Below are positions 46,439 to 57,722 of a stretch of 64,000 nt of DNA, in pieces. Position numbers and translations under genes: made by a program. Under the pieces are notes generated by a model. That model had not been told where the DNA came from. It was given only the letters and a program-made list of their open reading frames with translations, and searched no databases. The first letter of the stretch is position 1; each line of letters starts with the position of its first letter. Source of the DNA: DATJLY01 sp963773665 (GTDB taxonomy: Bacteria; Pseudomonadota; Alphaproteobacteria; ATCC43930; CGMCC-115725); assembly GCA_963773665.1 (NCBI GenBank), contig CAVZBZ010000002.1:248001-312000 (forward strand), read 5' to 3'.

Positions 46439-46868
46439 ATGTTCATATCGCCGGCCTACGCGCAGGTGTTCGGCGGTCCGCAGGAACTCGTTGACCACGT
46501 TCGTCCTGCCGATGGCGCTCATTTTCGTCGTCTTCTATTTCTTCATGATCCGCCCGCAGCAGCAGAAGCAGAAGCAGATGAAGGCGATGCTCGAGGCGCT
46601 CCGGCGCGGCGACCGCGTCGTGACCGCGGGCGGCATCATCGGCACCATCGCCAAGGTGGACAACGACGAGGTTCAGGTCGAGATCGCCGACGGCGTGCGC
46701 GTGCGCTGCGTGCGCAGCACGATCACGACGGTGATGTCGAAGACCCAACCCGTCGCCGCCAAGAAGGAGGCAAAGGACGACGAAGCCGACAAGAAAGTCC
46801 CCGAGCCCGCCGAGGCGGGCTCCGCCGGCGGCATGATGGAAAAGCTCAAGGGATTCCTGCGGCTGTAA
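46439..46868 (+). CDS. yajC: Preprotein translocase subunit YajC, with apparent frameshift near the N-terminus
   Basis: The body is clear YajC: one helix (FVLPMALIFVVFYFFMI), RPQQQKQKQMKAML, LRRGDRVVTAGGIIGTIAKVDNDEVQVEI split at the GG, and a basic tail. The expected N-terminus MFISPAYAQ is encoded from 46439 but in another frame. The frames join if one base is removed between about 46475 and 46490. Without repair, translation would have to start at TTG 46491 or ATG 46512 and lose the exported head. YajC assists SecDF with SecYEG. Either a sequencing error or a shortened protein. Confidence 0.85.
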
Positions 46869-46903
46869 TGCCCCAGGTTCGGCGCGGCAGGGCGTAGCGA
46901 ACG

Positions 46904-48475
46904 ATGCTTTACATCCCAGCGTGGCAGAGGACGATCATCTTCGTCGTATGCCTCGGGAGCATTCTGCTCGGCATTCCCAATCTCTTCTCGCCGCAGACCG
47001 TGGCGAATTGGCCCTCGTTCCTGCCGCACAAGCAGGTGAGCCTCGGCCTCGACCTGCGCGGCGGCTCGTATCTCCTCTACGAAGTCGACATGGAAGCGGC
47101 CGAGAAGGATCAGCTCAATAACCTGCTCGACGAGCTGCGCACCGCGCTCGTCGCCGCCAAGGTGGGATATACCGGGCTCGCCGTCGATAACGACCAGGCC
47201 GTGTTCGTGCTGCGCGAGCCCGGCCGCGAGAACGACATTCGCCAGCTCATCCAGAAGATCGATCCCAACCTCCAGGTGACGGTGAGCGCCGGCGCCTCGG
47301 TCGCGATCAAGCCGACCGATGTCGAGCTCGAAGGGCGCCGAACCGCGGCGGTCGAGCAGTCGATCGAGATCGTGCGCCGCCGCGTCGACGAGACCGGCAC
47401 CAAGGAAGCGACGATCCAGCGCGTGGGGTCGGACCGCATCCTGGTCGAGCTGCCCGGCATCGACGATCCCGAGCGCGTCAAGTCGCTGATCGGCAAGACC
47501 GCGAAGATGACGTTCCAGCTCGTCGATACCGGCGCGTCGGTCGATGACGCGCGCAAGGGCCGCGTGCCGGCGGGCGACGAGCTGCTGGCGTCGCAGGAGG
47601 CGCGCACGGGCGGTCCCGAATATTATGTCGTGCGCCGCCGCGTGATGGTGAGCGGCGACACCCTCACCGACGCCCAGCCGACCTTCAACCAGAATTCGCC
47701 GGTGGTGAGCTTCAAGTTCGATTCGGTGGGCGGGCGGCGCTTTGCCGATGCGACGCGCGAGAATGTCGGCAAGCCGTTCGCCATCGTGCTCGACAACAAG
47801 GTGATCAGCGCCCCGGTCATCAAGGAGCCGATTCTGGGCGGCGCCGGCATCATCGAGGGCAGCTTCACGGTCCAGACCGCCAACGACCTCGCGCTGCTGC
47901 TGCGCGCCGGCGCATTGCCGGCGCCGCTCACGATCCTCGAGGAACGCACGATCGGGCCCGATCTCGGCGCCGATTCGATCCATGCCGGCGCGCTCGCCAG
48001 CGTCGTCGGCATCGTGCTCGTCATCGTGTTCATGGTGATCTTCTACGGCCTTTTCGGCCTCTTCGCCGATGTGGCCCTGTTCTTCAACCTGTGCATCATG
48101 CTGGCGAGCCTGACGCTTCTGGGCGCGACGCTCACGCTCCCCGGCATCGCCGGGATCGCCCTCACGATGGGCATGGCGGTCGATGCCAACGTGCTGATCT
48201 ACGAGCGCATCCGCGAGGAGCTGCGCAGCGGCCGCTCGATCATCTCCTCGCTCCAGGCCGGGTTCGAGCGCGCCTTCGGCACCATTCTGGACAGCCACGT
48301 CACCACGCTTGTGGCCGGCGCGCTGATGTTCTGGCTCGGCGAGGGGCCGATCAAGGGCTTCGCCGTCACCTTGAGCATCGGCGTCCTCACCTCGCTGTTC
48401 TCGGCGATCCTCGTGACGCGGCTCCAGATCGTGACCTGGCTGCGGCGCACGAAGCCCAAGCTCGTGCCGATCTAG
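46904..48475 (+). CDS. secD: Protein translocase subunit SecD
   Basis: The 523-residue inner-membrane protein drives late steps of Sec export with the proton gradient. It has six helices: one at the N-terminus and five at the C-terminus. D1 is the D-LRGG element (LGLDLRGGSYLLYEVD), followed by the P1 periplasmic domain. D4 includes VDANVLIYERIREELR. The C-terminal half is RND-like with conserved Asp. It follows yajC by 35 bases and is followed by secF. Confidence 0.95.
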   Translation: MLYIPAWQRTIIFVVCLGSILLGIPNLFSPQTVANWPSFLPHKQVSLGLDLRGGSYLLYEVDMEAAEKDQLNNLLDELRTALVAAKVGYTGLAVDNDQAVFVLREPGRENDIRQLIQKIDPNLQVTVSAGASVAIKPTDVELEGRRTAAVEQSIEIVRRRVDETGTKEATIQRVGSDRILVELPGIDDPERVKSLIGKTAKMTFQLVDTGASVDDARKGRVPAGDELLASQEARTGGPEYYVVRRRVMVSGDTLTDAQPTFNQNSPVVSFKFDSVGGRRFADATRENVGKPFAIVLDNKVISAPVIKEPILGGAGIIEGSFTVQTANDLALLLRAGALPAPLTILEERTIGPDLGADSIHAGALASVVGIVLVIVFMVIFYGLFGLFADVALFFNLCIMLASLTLLGATLTLPGIAGIALTMGMAVDANVLIYERIREELRSGRSIISSLQAGFERAFGTILDSHVTTLVAGALMFWLGEGPIKGFAVTLSIGVLTSLFSAILVTRLQIVTWLRRTKPKLVPI

Positions 48476-48482
48476 GCCCGCC

Positions 48483-49433
48483 ATGTTCCGCCCGCTCATC
48501 GTCATCAAGCGCATCCCCAATATCGATTTCATGGGGCTGCACTGGTTTGGATTCATCCTGTCCGGCCTCATGACGCTCGGCTCGATCGTTCTCTTTTTCG
48601 CGTGGGGCCTCAATTACGGCATCGATTTCAGCGGCGGCACCATCATGGAGGTGCACACAAGCGGCCCGGCAAACCTCGGCGGGATGCGCGCGACGCTCGA
48701 CAGCCTCGGCCTCGGCACGGTGCAGCTTCAAGGGTTCGGCGCGCCCGACGAGGTCCTGATCCGCCTCCAGCGTCAGCCCGGCGGCAACGACGCGCAGGAA
48801 GCGGCGGTCGCCAAGGTGAAGGACAAGCTCGGTAAAAGCGTCGAATACCGGCGCACCGAGGTGGTGGGCCCGACGGTCGGGGGCGAACTCGTCCGTGCCG
48901 GCGTCATCGCCACCGTCTTGGCACTCATCGCGATCGCGGCCTATGTGTGGTTCCGCTTCGAGTGGCAGTTCGGCGTCGGCGCGATGCTGTCCACGTTGCA
49001 CGACACGGTGACGACGGTCGGGCTCTTCTCGCTGTTGCAGATCGAGTTCAACCTGACGACGCTCGCCGCGATCCTCACGATCGCCGGATATTCGATCAAC
49101 GACACGGTGGTGATCTACGACCGCGTGCGCGAGACCATGCGCAAGCATCGCACCATGGATTTCCGCGAGCTCATCAACCGGAGCCTCAACGAAACCCTCT
49201 CGCGCACCATCCTCACCGTGTCGACGGTCGCGCTCGCCGTGCTGTCGCTGCTCATTTTCGGCGGCGAGGTGCTGCGCGGGTTCAGCATCGCGATGCTGTG
49301 GGGCGTCGTCGTCGGTACATACTCGTCGCTGTTCATAGCGGCACCGCTTCTCTACTATATCCGGCCGAAGCGGTCGGGCCCGCCGCGCAGCGCGCCCGCG
49401 GCCGCCGGTGCGGAGCAGGAAAAGGTTTCGTAA
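48483..49433 (+). CDS. secF: Protein translocase subunit SecF
   Basis: The 316-residue partner of SecD has the same six-helix plan. FSGGTIMEV is the SecF form of the D1 region, GPTVGGELVRAGVIA is a periplasmic hinge, and YSINDTVVIYDRVRE is the conserved SecF pattern with the transport Asp. It ends with a short basic/Ala tail. Its stop overlaps the Mth938 gene by one base. Confidence 0.95.
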   Translation: MFRPLIVIKRIPNIDFMGLHWFGFILSGLMTLGSIVLFFAWGLNYGIDFSGGTIMEVHTSGPANLGGMRATLDSLGLGTVQLQGFGAPDEVLIRLQRQPGGNDAQEAAVAKVKDKLGKSVEYRRTEVVGPTVGGELVRAGVIATVLALIAIAAYVWFRFEWQFGVGAMLSTLHDTVTTVGLFSLLQIEFNLTTLAAILTIAGYSINDTVVIYDRVRETMRKHRTMDFRELINRSLNETLSRTILTVSTVALAVLSLLIFGGEVLRGFSIAMLWGVVVGTYSSLFIAAPLLYYIRPKRSGPPRSAPAAAGAEQEKVS

Positions 49434-49813
49434 TGGACGTGACGCCGGTCATTCCGGCCGACCGCCAGGTGATCGAAAGCTATGGCCGCGCGAGTTTCCG
49501 GGTGAGCGGCGTGGCGCACGAGGGCGCGATCCTCGTCTTTCCCGACATGACCCTTGCGTGGGCCGCGCGCGCCATGACCGAGGTAACGGAGGAAACCCTC
49601 GGGCCGGTGCTGGCGCGCGGCGGCGATGTCGAGATTCTGCTGCTCGGCTGCGGCGCGCGCATGTGGCTCGTGCCGAAACTCCTGCGCGCGCGGCTGAAGC
49701 AAGGGGGCATCGTCGTCGATGCGATGGACACGGGCGCGGCCTGCCGCACCTACAACGTGCTCATGGCGGAGGACCGCCGCGTCGCGGCGGCCCTCCTGCC
49801 GGCCGCGTCCTAG
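49433..49813 (+). CDS. Mth938-domain protein (NDUFAF3-type)
   Basis: The 126-residue DUF498/Mth938 protein has ESYGRASFRVSGVAHEGAILVFPD and EILLLGCGARM, then GIVVDAMDTGAACRTYNVLMAEDRRVAAALL (fragments). Mitochondrial NDUFAF3, a complex I assembly factor, is the eukaryotic relative. Bacterial members sit directly after secDF in alphaproteobacteria, as here. It is coupled to secF by a one-base overlap. The phytoene synthase-like gene at 51226 is the other complex I assembly homologue. Confidence 0.9.
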   Translation: MDVTPVIPADRQVIESYGRASFRVSGVAHEGAILVFPDMTLAWAARAMTEVTEETLGPVLARGGDVEILLLGCGARMWLVPKLLRARLKQGGIVVDAMDTGAACRTYNVLMAEDRRVAAALLPAAS

Positions 49814-50421
49814 GCCGCCTCGGCGCGGCTCTTCAGCTGCGCCGCGACATGCTCCCAGTTCACCAAATGGTCGAGGAAGGTCTCGACGAAATCCGGCCGC
49901 CGGTTCTGGAAGTCGAGATAGTAGGCGTGCTCCCACACATCGCAGGTGAGGAGTGCCACCGAGCCCAATGACAGCGGATTGACCGCGTTCGGCGTCTTGA
50001 CGATCTTGAGCTTGTCCTTCTCGCGCACGAGCCAGCCCCAGCCGCTGCCGAACTGCGAGACGCAGGCCTCCTTGAACTCGCTCTTGAACTTGTCGTAGCC
50101 GCCGAACGATTTTTCGATCGCCTGGGCGACCTCGCCCCCAGGCTTGCCGCCGCCCTTGGGCGTCAGCGACCGCCAGAAGAAATTGTGGTTCCAGATCTGC
50201 GCCGCGTTGTTGAAGACCGTGGCCTTCGCTTCGTCCTTGGCCGTGGCGTGGATCACCTCCTCGAGCGATTTGTTCTCGAGCGGCGTGCCGTGGACCAGCT
50301 TGTTCGCGGTCTCGACATAGGCCTTGTGATGCTTGCCGTGATGGAACTCGAGCGTCTTTTCCGACATGTGCGGCTCGAGCGCGTTTTTCGGAAACGGGAG
50401 GGGCGGTAATTCGAAAGCCAT
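49810..50421 (-). CDS. sodB: Iron superoxide dismutase
   Basis: The 203-residue enzyme has the four metal ligands in place: His in LEFHHGKHH, His in WNHNFFWRSL, and Asp/His in DVWEHAYYLDFQNRR. GSGWGWLV and the QFGSGW context are the Fe-type marks. It detoxifies superoxide in the cytoplasm. It overlaps the Mth938 gene by 4 bases on the opposite strand, so it seems inserted into the secDF-NDUFAF3-NDUFAF6 order. Confidence 0.94.
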   Translation of the reverse strand: MAFELPPLPFPKNALEPHMSEKTLEFHHGKHHKAYVETANKLVHGTPLENKSLEEVIHATAKDEAKATVFNNAAQIWNHNFFWRSLTPKGGGKPGGEVAQAIEKSFGGYDKFKSEFKEACVSQFGSGWGWLVREKDKLKIVKTPNAVNPLSLGSVALLTCDVWEHAYYLDFQNRRPDFVETFLDHLVNWEHVAAQLKSRAEAA

Positions 50422-50536
50422 CGTGTCCTCTTTTCATTGCAGGGGAGCGATGGCCGTCGCGCAGCGAAAGCGACGGTCAGAGATGGAAACGGGGCCTTGC
50501 GGCCCCGGTTCCACGCACGACGCTGGCACGAAACGC

Positions 50537-51044
50537 TCAGTAGAAGTGGATCGAACGTCATGCAATAGACCATCGGGATCGAAAGCAGCGTGTTGACGCG
50601 CGAGGCGAGTCCCGCGACGCGCGCGATCCGCGGCCGATCCGGTTCGTTGATCGGCTTCAGCCCGATCAGCATCTGCTGTTTCGGCCAGATGATGAACCAC
50701 ACATTGGCCCACATGATGGTGCCGAGCCACATGCCGATGCCGATCGAGGTGATGTGCGCGCTGTGACTGCCGATGCCGATGACGATAGCCTGGCCCAGAT
50801 ACCCGTTCATGAGCGCGAGCAGGAGGCCGAACACGATCGTCAACATCGCGCCCCAGCGGAACCACCACAATGCTTCCGGCATGATGTAGCGCGGAATTGC
50901 CGGCCGGAGCTCGGCCGGAATCTTGGGCACGGTCGGCGTCTGCGTGAAATTGAAGTAATAGAGGTGCCCGATCCACATGATGCCGCTCAGGACGTGGAGC
51001 CATCTGAAGCAGAGGTTCCACCATTCGGCGCTGAAGAATTCCAT
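50537..51044 (-). CDS. PuuD-like (urate oxidase N-terminal) membrane protein, 3' end probably frameshifted
   Basis: The product is about 168 residues with four hydrophobic helices. WLHVLSGIMWIGHLYYFNF and GMWLGTIMWANVWFIIWP are the PuuD-type blocks with His in the helices, which in PuuD relatives bind heme. Full PuuD is larger and has a cytochrome c tail, so this is a shorter, uncharacterised relative. As sequenced, the frame runs on to 50253 into the sod region. Removing one G of the doublet at 50548-50549 ends it MTFDHFY with a TGA at 50537. An insertion error or a decayed stop is likely. Confidence 0.75.
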
Positions 51045-51058
51045 GGCGCTCCTCCCGC

Positions 51059-51151
51059 TCAGGCGATGAGATGGATGAGGCCGATGACGACGAGCGTGAG
51101 CACGAAGCCGAGCGTGACGGTCTGTCCGAGCGAATCCAACGGGTTCTTCAT
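51059..51151 (-). CDS. 30-residue membrane peptide before the PuuD-like gene
   Basis: The frame begins ATG at 51151 with AGAGGG upstream and reads MKNPLDSLGQTVT, then one hydrophobic helix (about 14-29, LGFVLTLVVIGLIHLI) and a stop. Its stop lies 14 bases before the next ATG with GGAGG between, so the two would be one transcript. Such short helices often assist larger membrane complexes. Small size leaves real uncertainty. Confidence 0.55.
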   Translation of the reverse strand: MKNPLDSLGQTVTLGFVLTLVVIGLIHLIA

Positions 51152-51225
51152 GTTGCCCTCTTCCCCATGTAATGACCTGGATCGACGGCGTTATCATAAC
51201 CATAGGGTGAATCGCCGGCAATCTC

Positions 51226-52080
51226 ATGTCTCCGGAGCGTAACGGCACGCCGCTCATGCGGCTCGTGCGGACGCGCGACCGCGACCGGTTCCTGACCACG
51301 CTGTTCGCGCCCGCCGAGGCGCGCGACTCGTTGCTGGCGCTCTATGCCTTCAACTCCGAGATCGCGCGCGCCCGCGAAATGGTGCGCGAGCCGGTGCTCG
51401 GCCAGATGCGCCTGCAATGGTGGCGCGACAGCATTGCCGCGATCTACCAGGGCGGGCTGGTGCGCCGGCACGAGGTGGTCGAGCCCTTGGCGGCGGCGAT
51501 TCGCGCCCGCGGCCTCGGCCGGGCCCATTTCGACCGGCTCATTGACGCGCGCGAGGCGGATTTTTGGGCGGAGCCGCCGGCCGGCCTCGGCGCGCTCGAA
51601 GCCTATGCCGAGGCGACCGGGGCGCCGCTCGTCCTGCTCGCGCTCGAAATTTTTGGGGTGCGCGGCGCTTGCGCCGAGGAAATGGGCCGCGCGCTCGGCA
51701 CCGCCTATGCGCTCGCGGGCCTTCTGCGCGCCGTGCCGTTTCACGCTGGCGCGCGCCGCCTTTATCTTCCCGCCGACATGCTCGCGGCCCGCGGCCTCGA
51801 TCCCGAGCGCACGATCTTCGCCCGGAAAGGCGCGCCCGCGCTCGGCGAAATCGCATCCGAGATCGCGGCGCGCGCGCGCGCCCATCTCGACGCCGTGCGC
51901 GCCCGGCGAGGCGAGTTGCCGCGCCGCGCGCTGCCGGCGCTGCTTCCGGCGGTGGTCGCATCGCGCGCGCTCGCGCATCTTGCGCGCGCGGGATACGACC
52001 CGTTCGCGCCCTCGCTGCGGCGCCAGGACGGCGGTCTCGTTCTCGCCCTCGCGCTGGCCGCGGCGCGCGGCCGCTTTTAG
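51226..52080 (+). CDS. Squalene/phytoene synthase-family protein (NDUFAF6-like)
   Basis: The 284-residue protein has the synthase fold: LVRTRDRDRFLTTLFAP, LLALYAFNSEIARAREMV, LGQMRLQWWRDSI, GTAYALAGLLRAVPFHA, RRLYLPADML. The two Asp-rich metal motifs of true synthases (DxxxD) are not intact: the first reads NSEIARA. This marks the NDUFAF6-like group, tied to complex I assembly. The position after secDF-Mth938 supports this. It converges on trmFO with a 1-base gap. Confidence 0.82.
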   Translation: MSPERNGTPLMRLVRTRDRDRFLTTLFAPAEARDSLLALYAFNSEIARAREMVREPVLGQMRLQWWRDSIAAIYQGGLVRRHEVVEPLAAAIRARGLGRAHFDRLIDAREADFWAEPPAGLGALEAYAEATGAPLVLLALEIFGVRGACAEEMGRALGTAYALAGLLRAVPFHAGARRLYLPADMLAARGLDPERTIFARKGAPALGEIASEIAARARAHLDAVRARRGELPRRALPALLPAVVASRALAHLARAGYDPFAPSLRRQDGGLVLALALAAARGRF

Positions 52081-52081
52081 G

Positions 52082-53437
52082 TCATTCCGCCGCCGCGGCT
52101 TCACCCAGCCATTCGCCGAGCCGCGCGCGGGCGCGGGCGACGAGCAGCGGCTTCTTCTCGGCGCGGTTGCCGCGCGCGAGCGCGCCCGCGGGAAGCGGCG
52201 GGAACAGGCCGAAATTGACGTTCATCGGCTGGAACGTGCCGGCATCCGCAAAGCATGTGATGTGCGCGACGAGCGCGCCCAGCGCCGTCTCGGCCGGCGG
52301 CGGCGCGAACCAAGTGCCAAGCCGCTCCGCCGTGGCGAAGCGCCCGGCCAAGAGCCCGATCGCCGCGCTTTCGACATAGCCTTCGACGCCGGTGATCTGG
52401 CCGGCAAAGCGCAGGCGCGGCATCGCCTTGAGGCGCAGCGTTCCGTCGAGGAGAAGCGGGCTGTTCAGGAAAGTGTTGCGGTGCATGCCGCCCAGACGCG
52501 CGAACTCGGCGCGCTCGAGCCCCGGGATCGTGCGGAAGACGCGTTTCTGGTCGCCGTGCTTCAGCTTCGTCTGGAAGCCCACCATGTTGTAGAGCGTGCC
52601 GAGCGCATTGTCCTGGCGCAGCTGCACCACGGCAAAGGCGCCGCGGCCGGTGCGCGGGTCGGTCAGGCCAATGGGCTTCATCGGCCCGAAGCGCAGCGTG
52701 TCGGGCCCGCGCTCGGCCATCACCTCGACCGGCAGGCAGCCTTCGAAATAGGGCGTGTCCTTCTCCCAGTCGTGACGGGGTGCGCTTTCGCCGCCGAGCA
52801 GCGCGGCGACGAACGCCTGATATTGCTCCTTGTCCAAGGGGCAATTGATGTAGTCGGCGCCGTCGCCCTTGCCGTAGCGCGACTGGCGCCAGGCGGACCC
52901 CATGTCGATCGTCTCGGTGTGGACGATGGGCGCGATCGCATCGAAGAAGGCGAGCGCGTCCTCGCCGCTGAGATCGCGAACGCCGCGCGCGAGCGCGGGC
53001 GCGGTGAGCGGCCCGGTCGCGATTATGACGCTGTCCCAATCGTCGGGCGGAAACTCGACCTCCTCGCGCACCAGCGTGACGAGCGGCGAGGCCAAGAGCC
53101 GCGCCTCGACCTCGGCCGCGAAGCCGTCGCGATCGACCGCAAGGGCGGCGCCCGCCGGGATGCGGTGCGCGTCGGCCGCAGCAAGGACCAGCGAGCCGAG
53201 CCGCCGCATCTCCTCGTGCAGAAGCCCGACCGCGTTGCCGTCGGCATCGTCGGAGCGGAACGAATTGGAGCACACCAGTTCCGCAAGCCGCCCGGTGACG
53301 TGCGCCTCGGTCGCGCGCATGGGCCGCATCTCGTGCAGCACCACCGGCACGCCAGCGCGCACCGCCTGCCACGCGGCTTCCGCGCCGGCAAGTCCGCCGC
53401 CGACGATGTGAATGGGTTGGTGCGCGTCCGCGCTCAC
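52082..53437 (-). CDS. trmFO: Folate-dependent tRNA uridine-54 methyltransferase TrmFO
   Basis: The 451-residue flavoprotein uses methylene-THF to make ribothymidine at tRNA position 54. It opens with an FAD-binding IHIVGGGLAGAEAAWQAV segment, has LVCSNSFRSDD with the catalytic Cys, and blocks PMKPIGLTDPRTG, AVVQLRQDNALGTLYNMVGFQT (parts) and FAGQITGVEGYVESAAIGLLAGR (parts). It may be coupled to the downstream binding-protein gene. Confidence 0.94.
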   Translation of the reverse strand: MSADAHQPIHIVGGGLAGAEAAWQAVRAGVPVVLHEMRPMRATEAHVTGRLAELVCSNSFRSDDADGNAVGLLHEEMRRLGSLVLAAADAHRIPAGAALAVDRDGFAAEVEARLLASPLVTLVREEVEFPPDDWDSVIIATGPLTAPALARGVRDLSGEDALAFFDAIAPIVHTETIDMGSAWRQSRYGKGDGADYINCPLDKEQYQAFVAALLGGESAPRHDWEKDTPYFEGCLPVEVMAERGPDTLRFGPMKPIGLTDPRTGRGAFAVVQLRQDNALGTLYNMVGFQTKLKHGDQKRVFRTIPGLERAEFARLGGMHRNTFLNSPLLLDGTLRLKAMPRLRFAGQITGVEGYVESAAIGLLAGRFATAERLGTWFAPPPAETALGALVAHITCFADAGTFQPMNVNFGLFPPLPAGALARGNRAEKKPLLVARARARLGEWLGEAAAAE

Positions 53438-54447
53438 GCCTTCATCGCCTGGTCAACGAATTTGTTGGTGTAGAGCGTCGTCGGGTCCTTGACGTCGGCG
53501 ATGGCGATCGTGCGCAGCGCGTCGCACGCCGATTGCCAGAGCTTCGGCTGGTTCCGCAGCAGGTTCTCGCGCCCGTCGGCGAGCCATTGATGCTGGTTCA
53601 CCGCCTGCTGCACCGCCACGGCGGTGTCGAGATCGTTGAGGCGCGAAATCTCGAAGGACTTGCCGGCGCGCTGGAAGATCGGCCCGAGCGGCTCCGCCAG
53701 GATCTCGAGCACCGACGCCTTGGCCCCGCGCAGGAAGGCGAGGACGAGATCGGGTTTGTGCTCGAGCGTGTCGCGGGTGCAGAAATAGAGCAGCCCCGGC
53801 GCCGCGATCACGCTGTCGATGTCGAGATATTCGAGCGGCAGGCCCATCCGCTGCAACAGCACGATGAGCGGATAATTGCCGATGAAGCAGTCGAGCCGGC
53901 CCTGCTTCATGAGCTCGACCTCGCCCGGGCTGTTGCCGGCGGTCACGATCTGCGCCTCGTTCTTGGCGACGCCGGCCTTCGCCATCGTCACCTGCACCAG
54001 CAGTTCCGAAAGCCCGCCGACCGACAGCACGCCGATGGTCTTGCCGCGCAGATCGGCGCCGCTGCGCACGGGCTTGTCCTTGAGGCTGACGATGTGGAAG
54101 CCGATGCGCTGCGCCAGCGTCGAGAAGCCCACGAACGGCGCGTCGCGCGTCGCCACCGCGCGGATGAAATCGACGCTCGCGATATAGCTGAACTGCGCCT
54201 GGCCCGCGGCCATGAGCTGGAACGCCGCGGCGTTGCCGGGCGGCGCTATCACCTTCACGTCGAGCCCTTCCTTCGCGAAATGGCCGCCGGCGACGCCGTT
54301 ATAAACGTCGATGAAGGTCGGATCGAAGGTGAAGGGGAGGGTGAAGGTGACGGGCTCGGCCGCGCCCGCCGTGCGGACGATCGCGGGCGCGCCCAAAAGC
54401 GCCGCGCTGGCCGCCGCCGTTCCCAAGAACCGCCGCCGTGTGGTCAT
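53434..54447 (-). CDS. NMT1-like ABC substrate-binding protein with Tat signal
   Basis: The 337-residue exported binding protein carries a twin-arginine signal (TTRRRFLGTAAASAALLG, cut near AGAA/EP). The mature chain has FDPTFIDVYNGVAGGHFAKEGLDVKVI in parts, GQAQFSYIASVDFIRAV, GKTIGVLSVGGLSELLVQV, and GRLDCFIGNYPL. It is the second orphan NMT1-type protein of the window, again without a permease or ATPase. It overlaps trmFO by 4 bases. Confidence 0.85.
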   Translation of the reverse strand: MTTRRRFLGTAAASAALLGAPAIVRTAGAAEPVTFTLPFTFDPTFIDVYNGVAGGHFAKEGLDVKVIAPPGNAAAFQLMAAGQAQFSYIASVDFIRAVATRDAPFVGFSTLAQRIGFHIVSLKDKPVRSGADLRGKTIGVLSVGGLSELLVQVTMAKAGVAKNEAQIVTAGNSPGEVELMKQGRLDCFIGNYPLIVLLQRMGLPLEYLDIDSVIAAPGLLYFCTRDTLEHKPDLVLAFLRGAKASVLEILAEPLGPIFQRAGKSFEISRLNDLDTAVAVQQAVNQHQWLADGRENLLRNQPKLWQSACDALRTIAIADVKDPTTLYTNKFVDQAMKA

Positions 54448-54475
54448 GTCATTCCTCCCTCGCGAGGGCGCGTTT

Positions 54476-57331
<2,856 letters not shown>

Positions 57332-57346
57332 CAGTTCACTATAGCG

Positions 57347-57721
57347 TCACGGCGCGGCGCGGGCGAGGAGGGCGGCGATCTTTTCCAAGAGGCGCGGCAG
57401 CTCCACGGGCTTGGTGTCGTACTCGTCGCAGCCGGCGGCGAGCGCCTTCTCGCGGTCGCCCGACATCGAATGGGCGGAGAGCGCGATCACGGGTATTGCC
57501 CGCGTCCCGCTTTCCGCCTTGAGGCGCCGCGTCGCCTCCCAGCCGTCCATCACCGGCAGGCTCAGATCCATCAGGATGAGCGCCGGCCTTTCGCTCTGCG
57601 CCATGGCGATGCCGCGCTCGCCGTCGGGCGCCGAGATCACCTCGTAGCCGCGCCGCTTCAAGCGGTTCGACAGCATGTAGAGGTTGTCCTCGTTGTCCTC
57701 GATATAGAGAATCTTGGTCAT
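57347..57721 (-). CDS. Single-domain response regulator
   Basis: The 124-residue REC domain has no output domain. KILYIEDNEDNLYML has the acidic pocket, LILMDLSLPVMDGWEAT carries the phosphoacceptor Asp, IPVIALSAHSM the switch Ser, and DTKPVELPRLL the Lys. This is the CheY/DivK-like form. It lies 1 base after the hybrid kinase stop, so it should be its cognate partner. A GTG at 57730 is an alternative start. Confidence 0.9.
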   Translation of the reverse strand: MTKILYIEDNEDNLYMLSNRLKRRGYEVISAPDGERGIAMAQSERPALILMDLSLPVMDGWEATRRLKAESGTRAIPVIALSAHSMSGDREKALAAGCDEYDTKPVELPRLLEKIAALLARAAP

Positions 57722-57722
57722 C

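Noticed and set aside
57334..57348. SOS box before uvrA
   Set aside because: One GTTC half is present, but the second half is CGTC, and the site runs into the stop codon of the response regulator gene.
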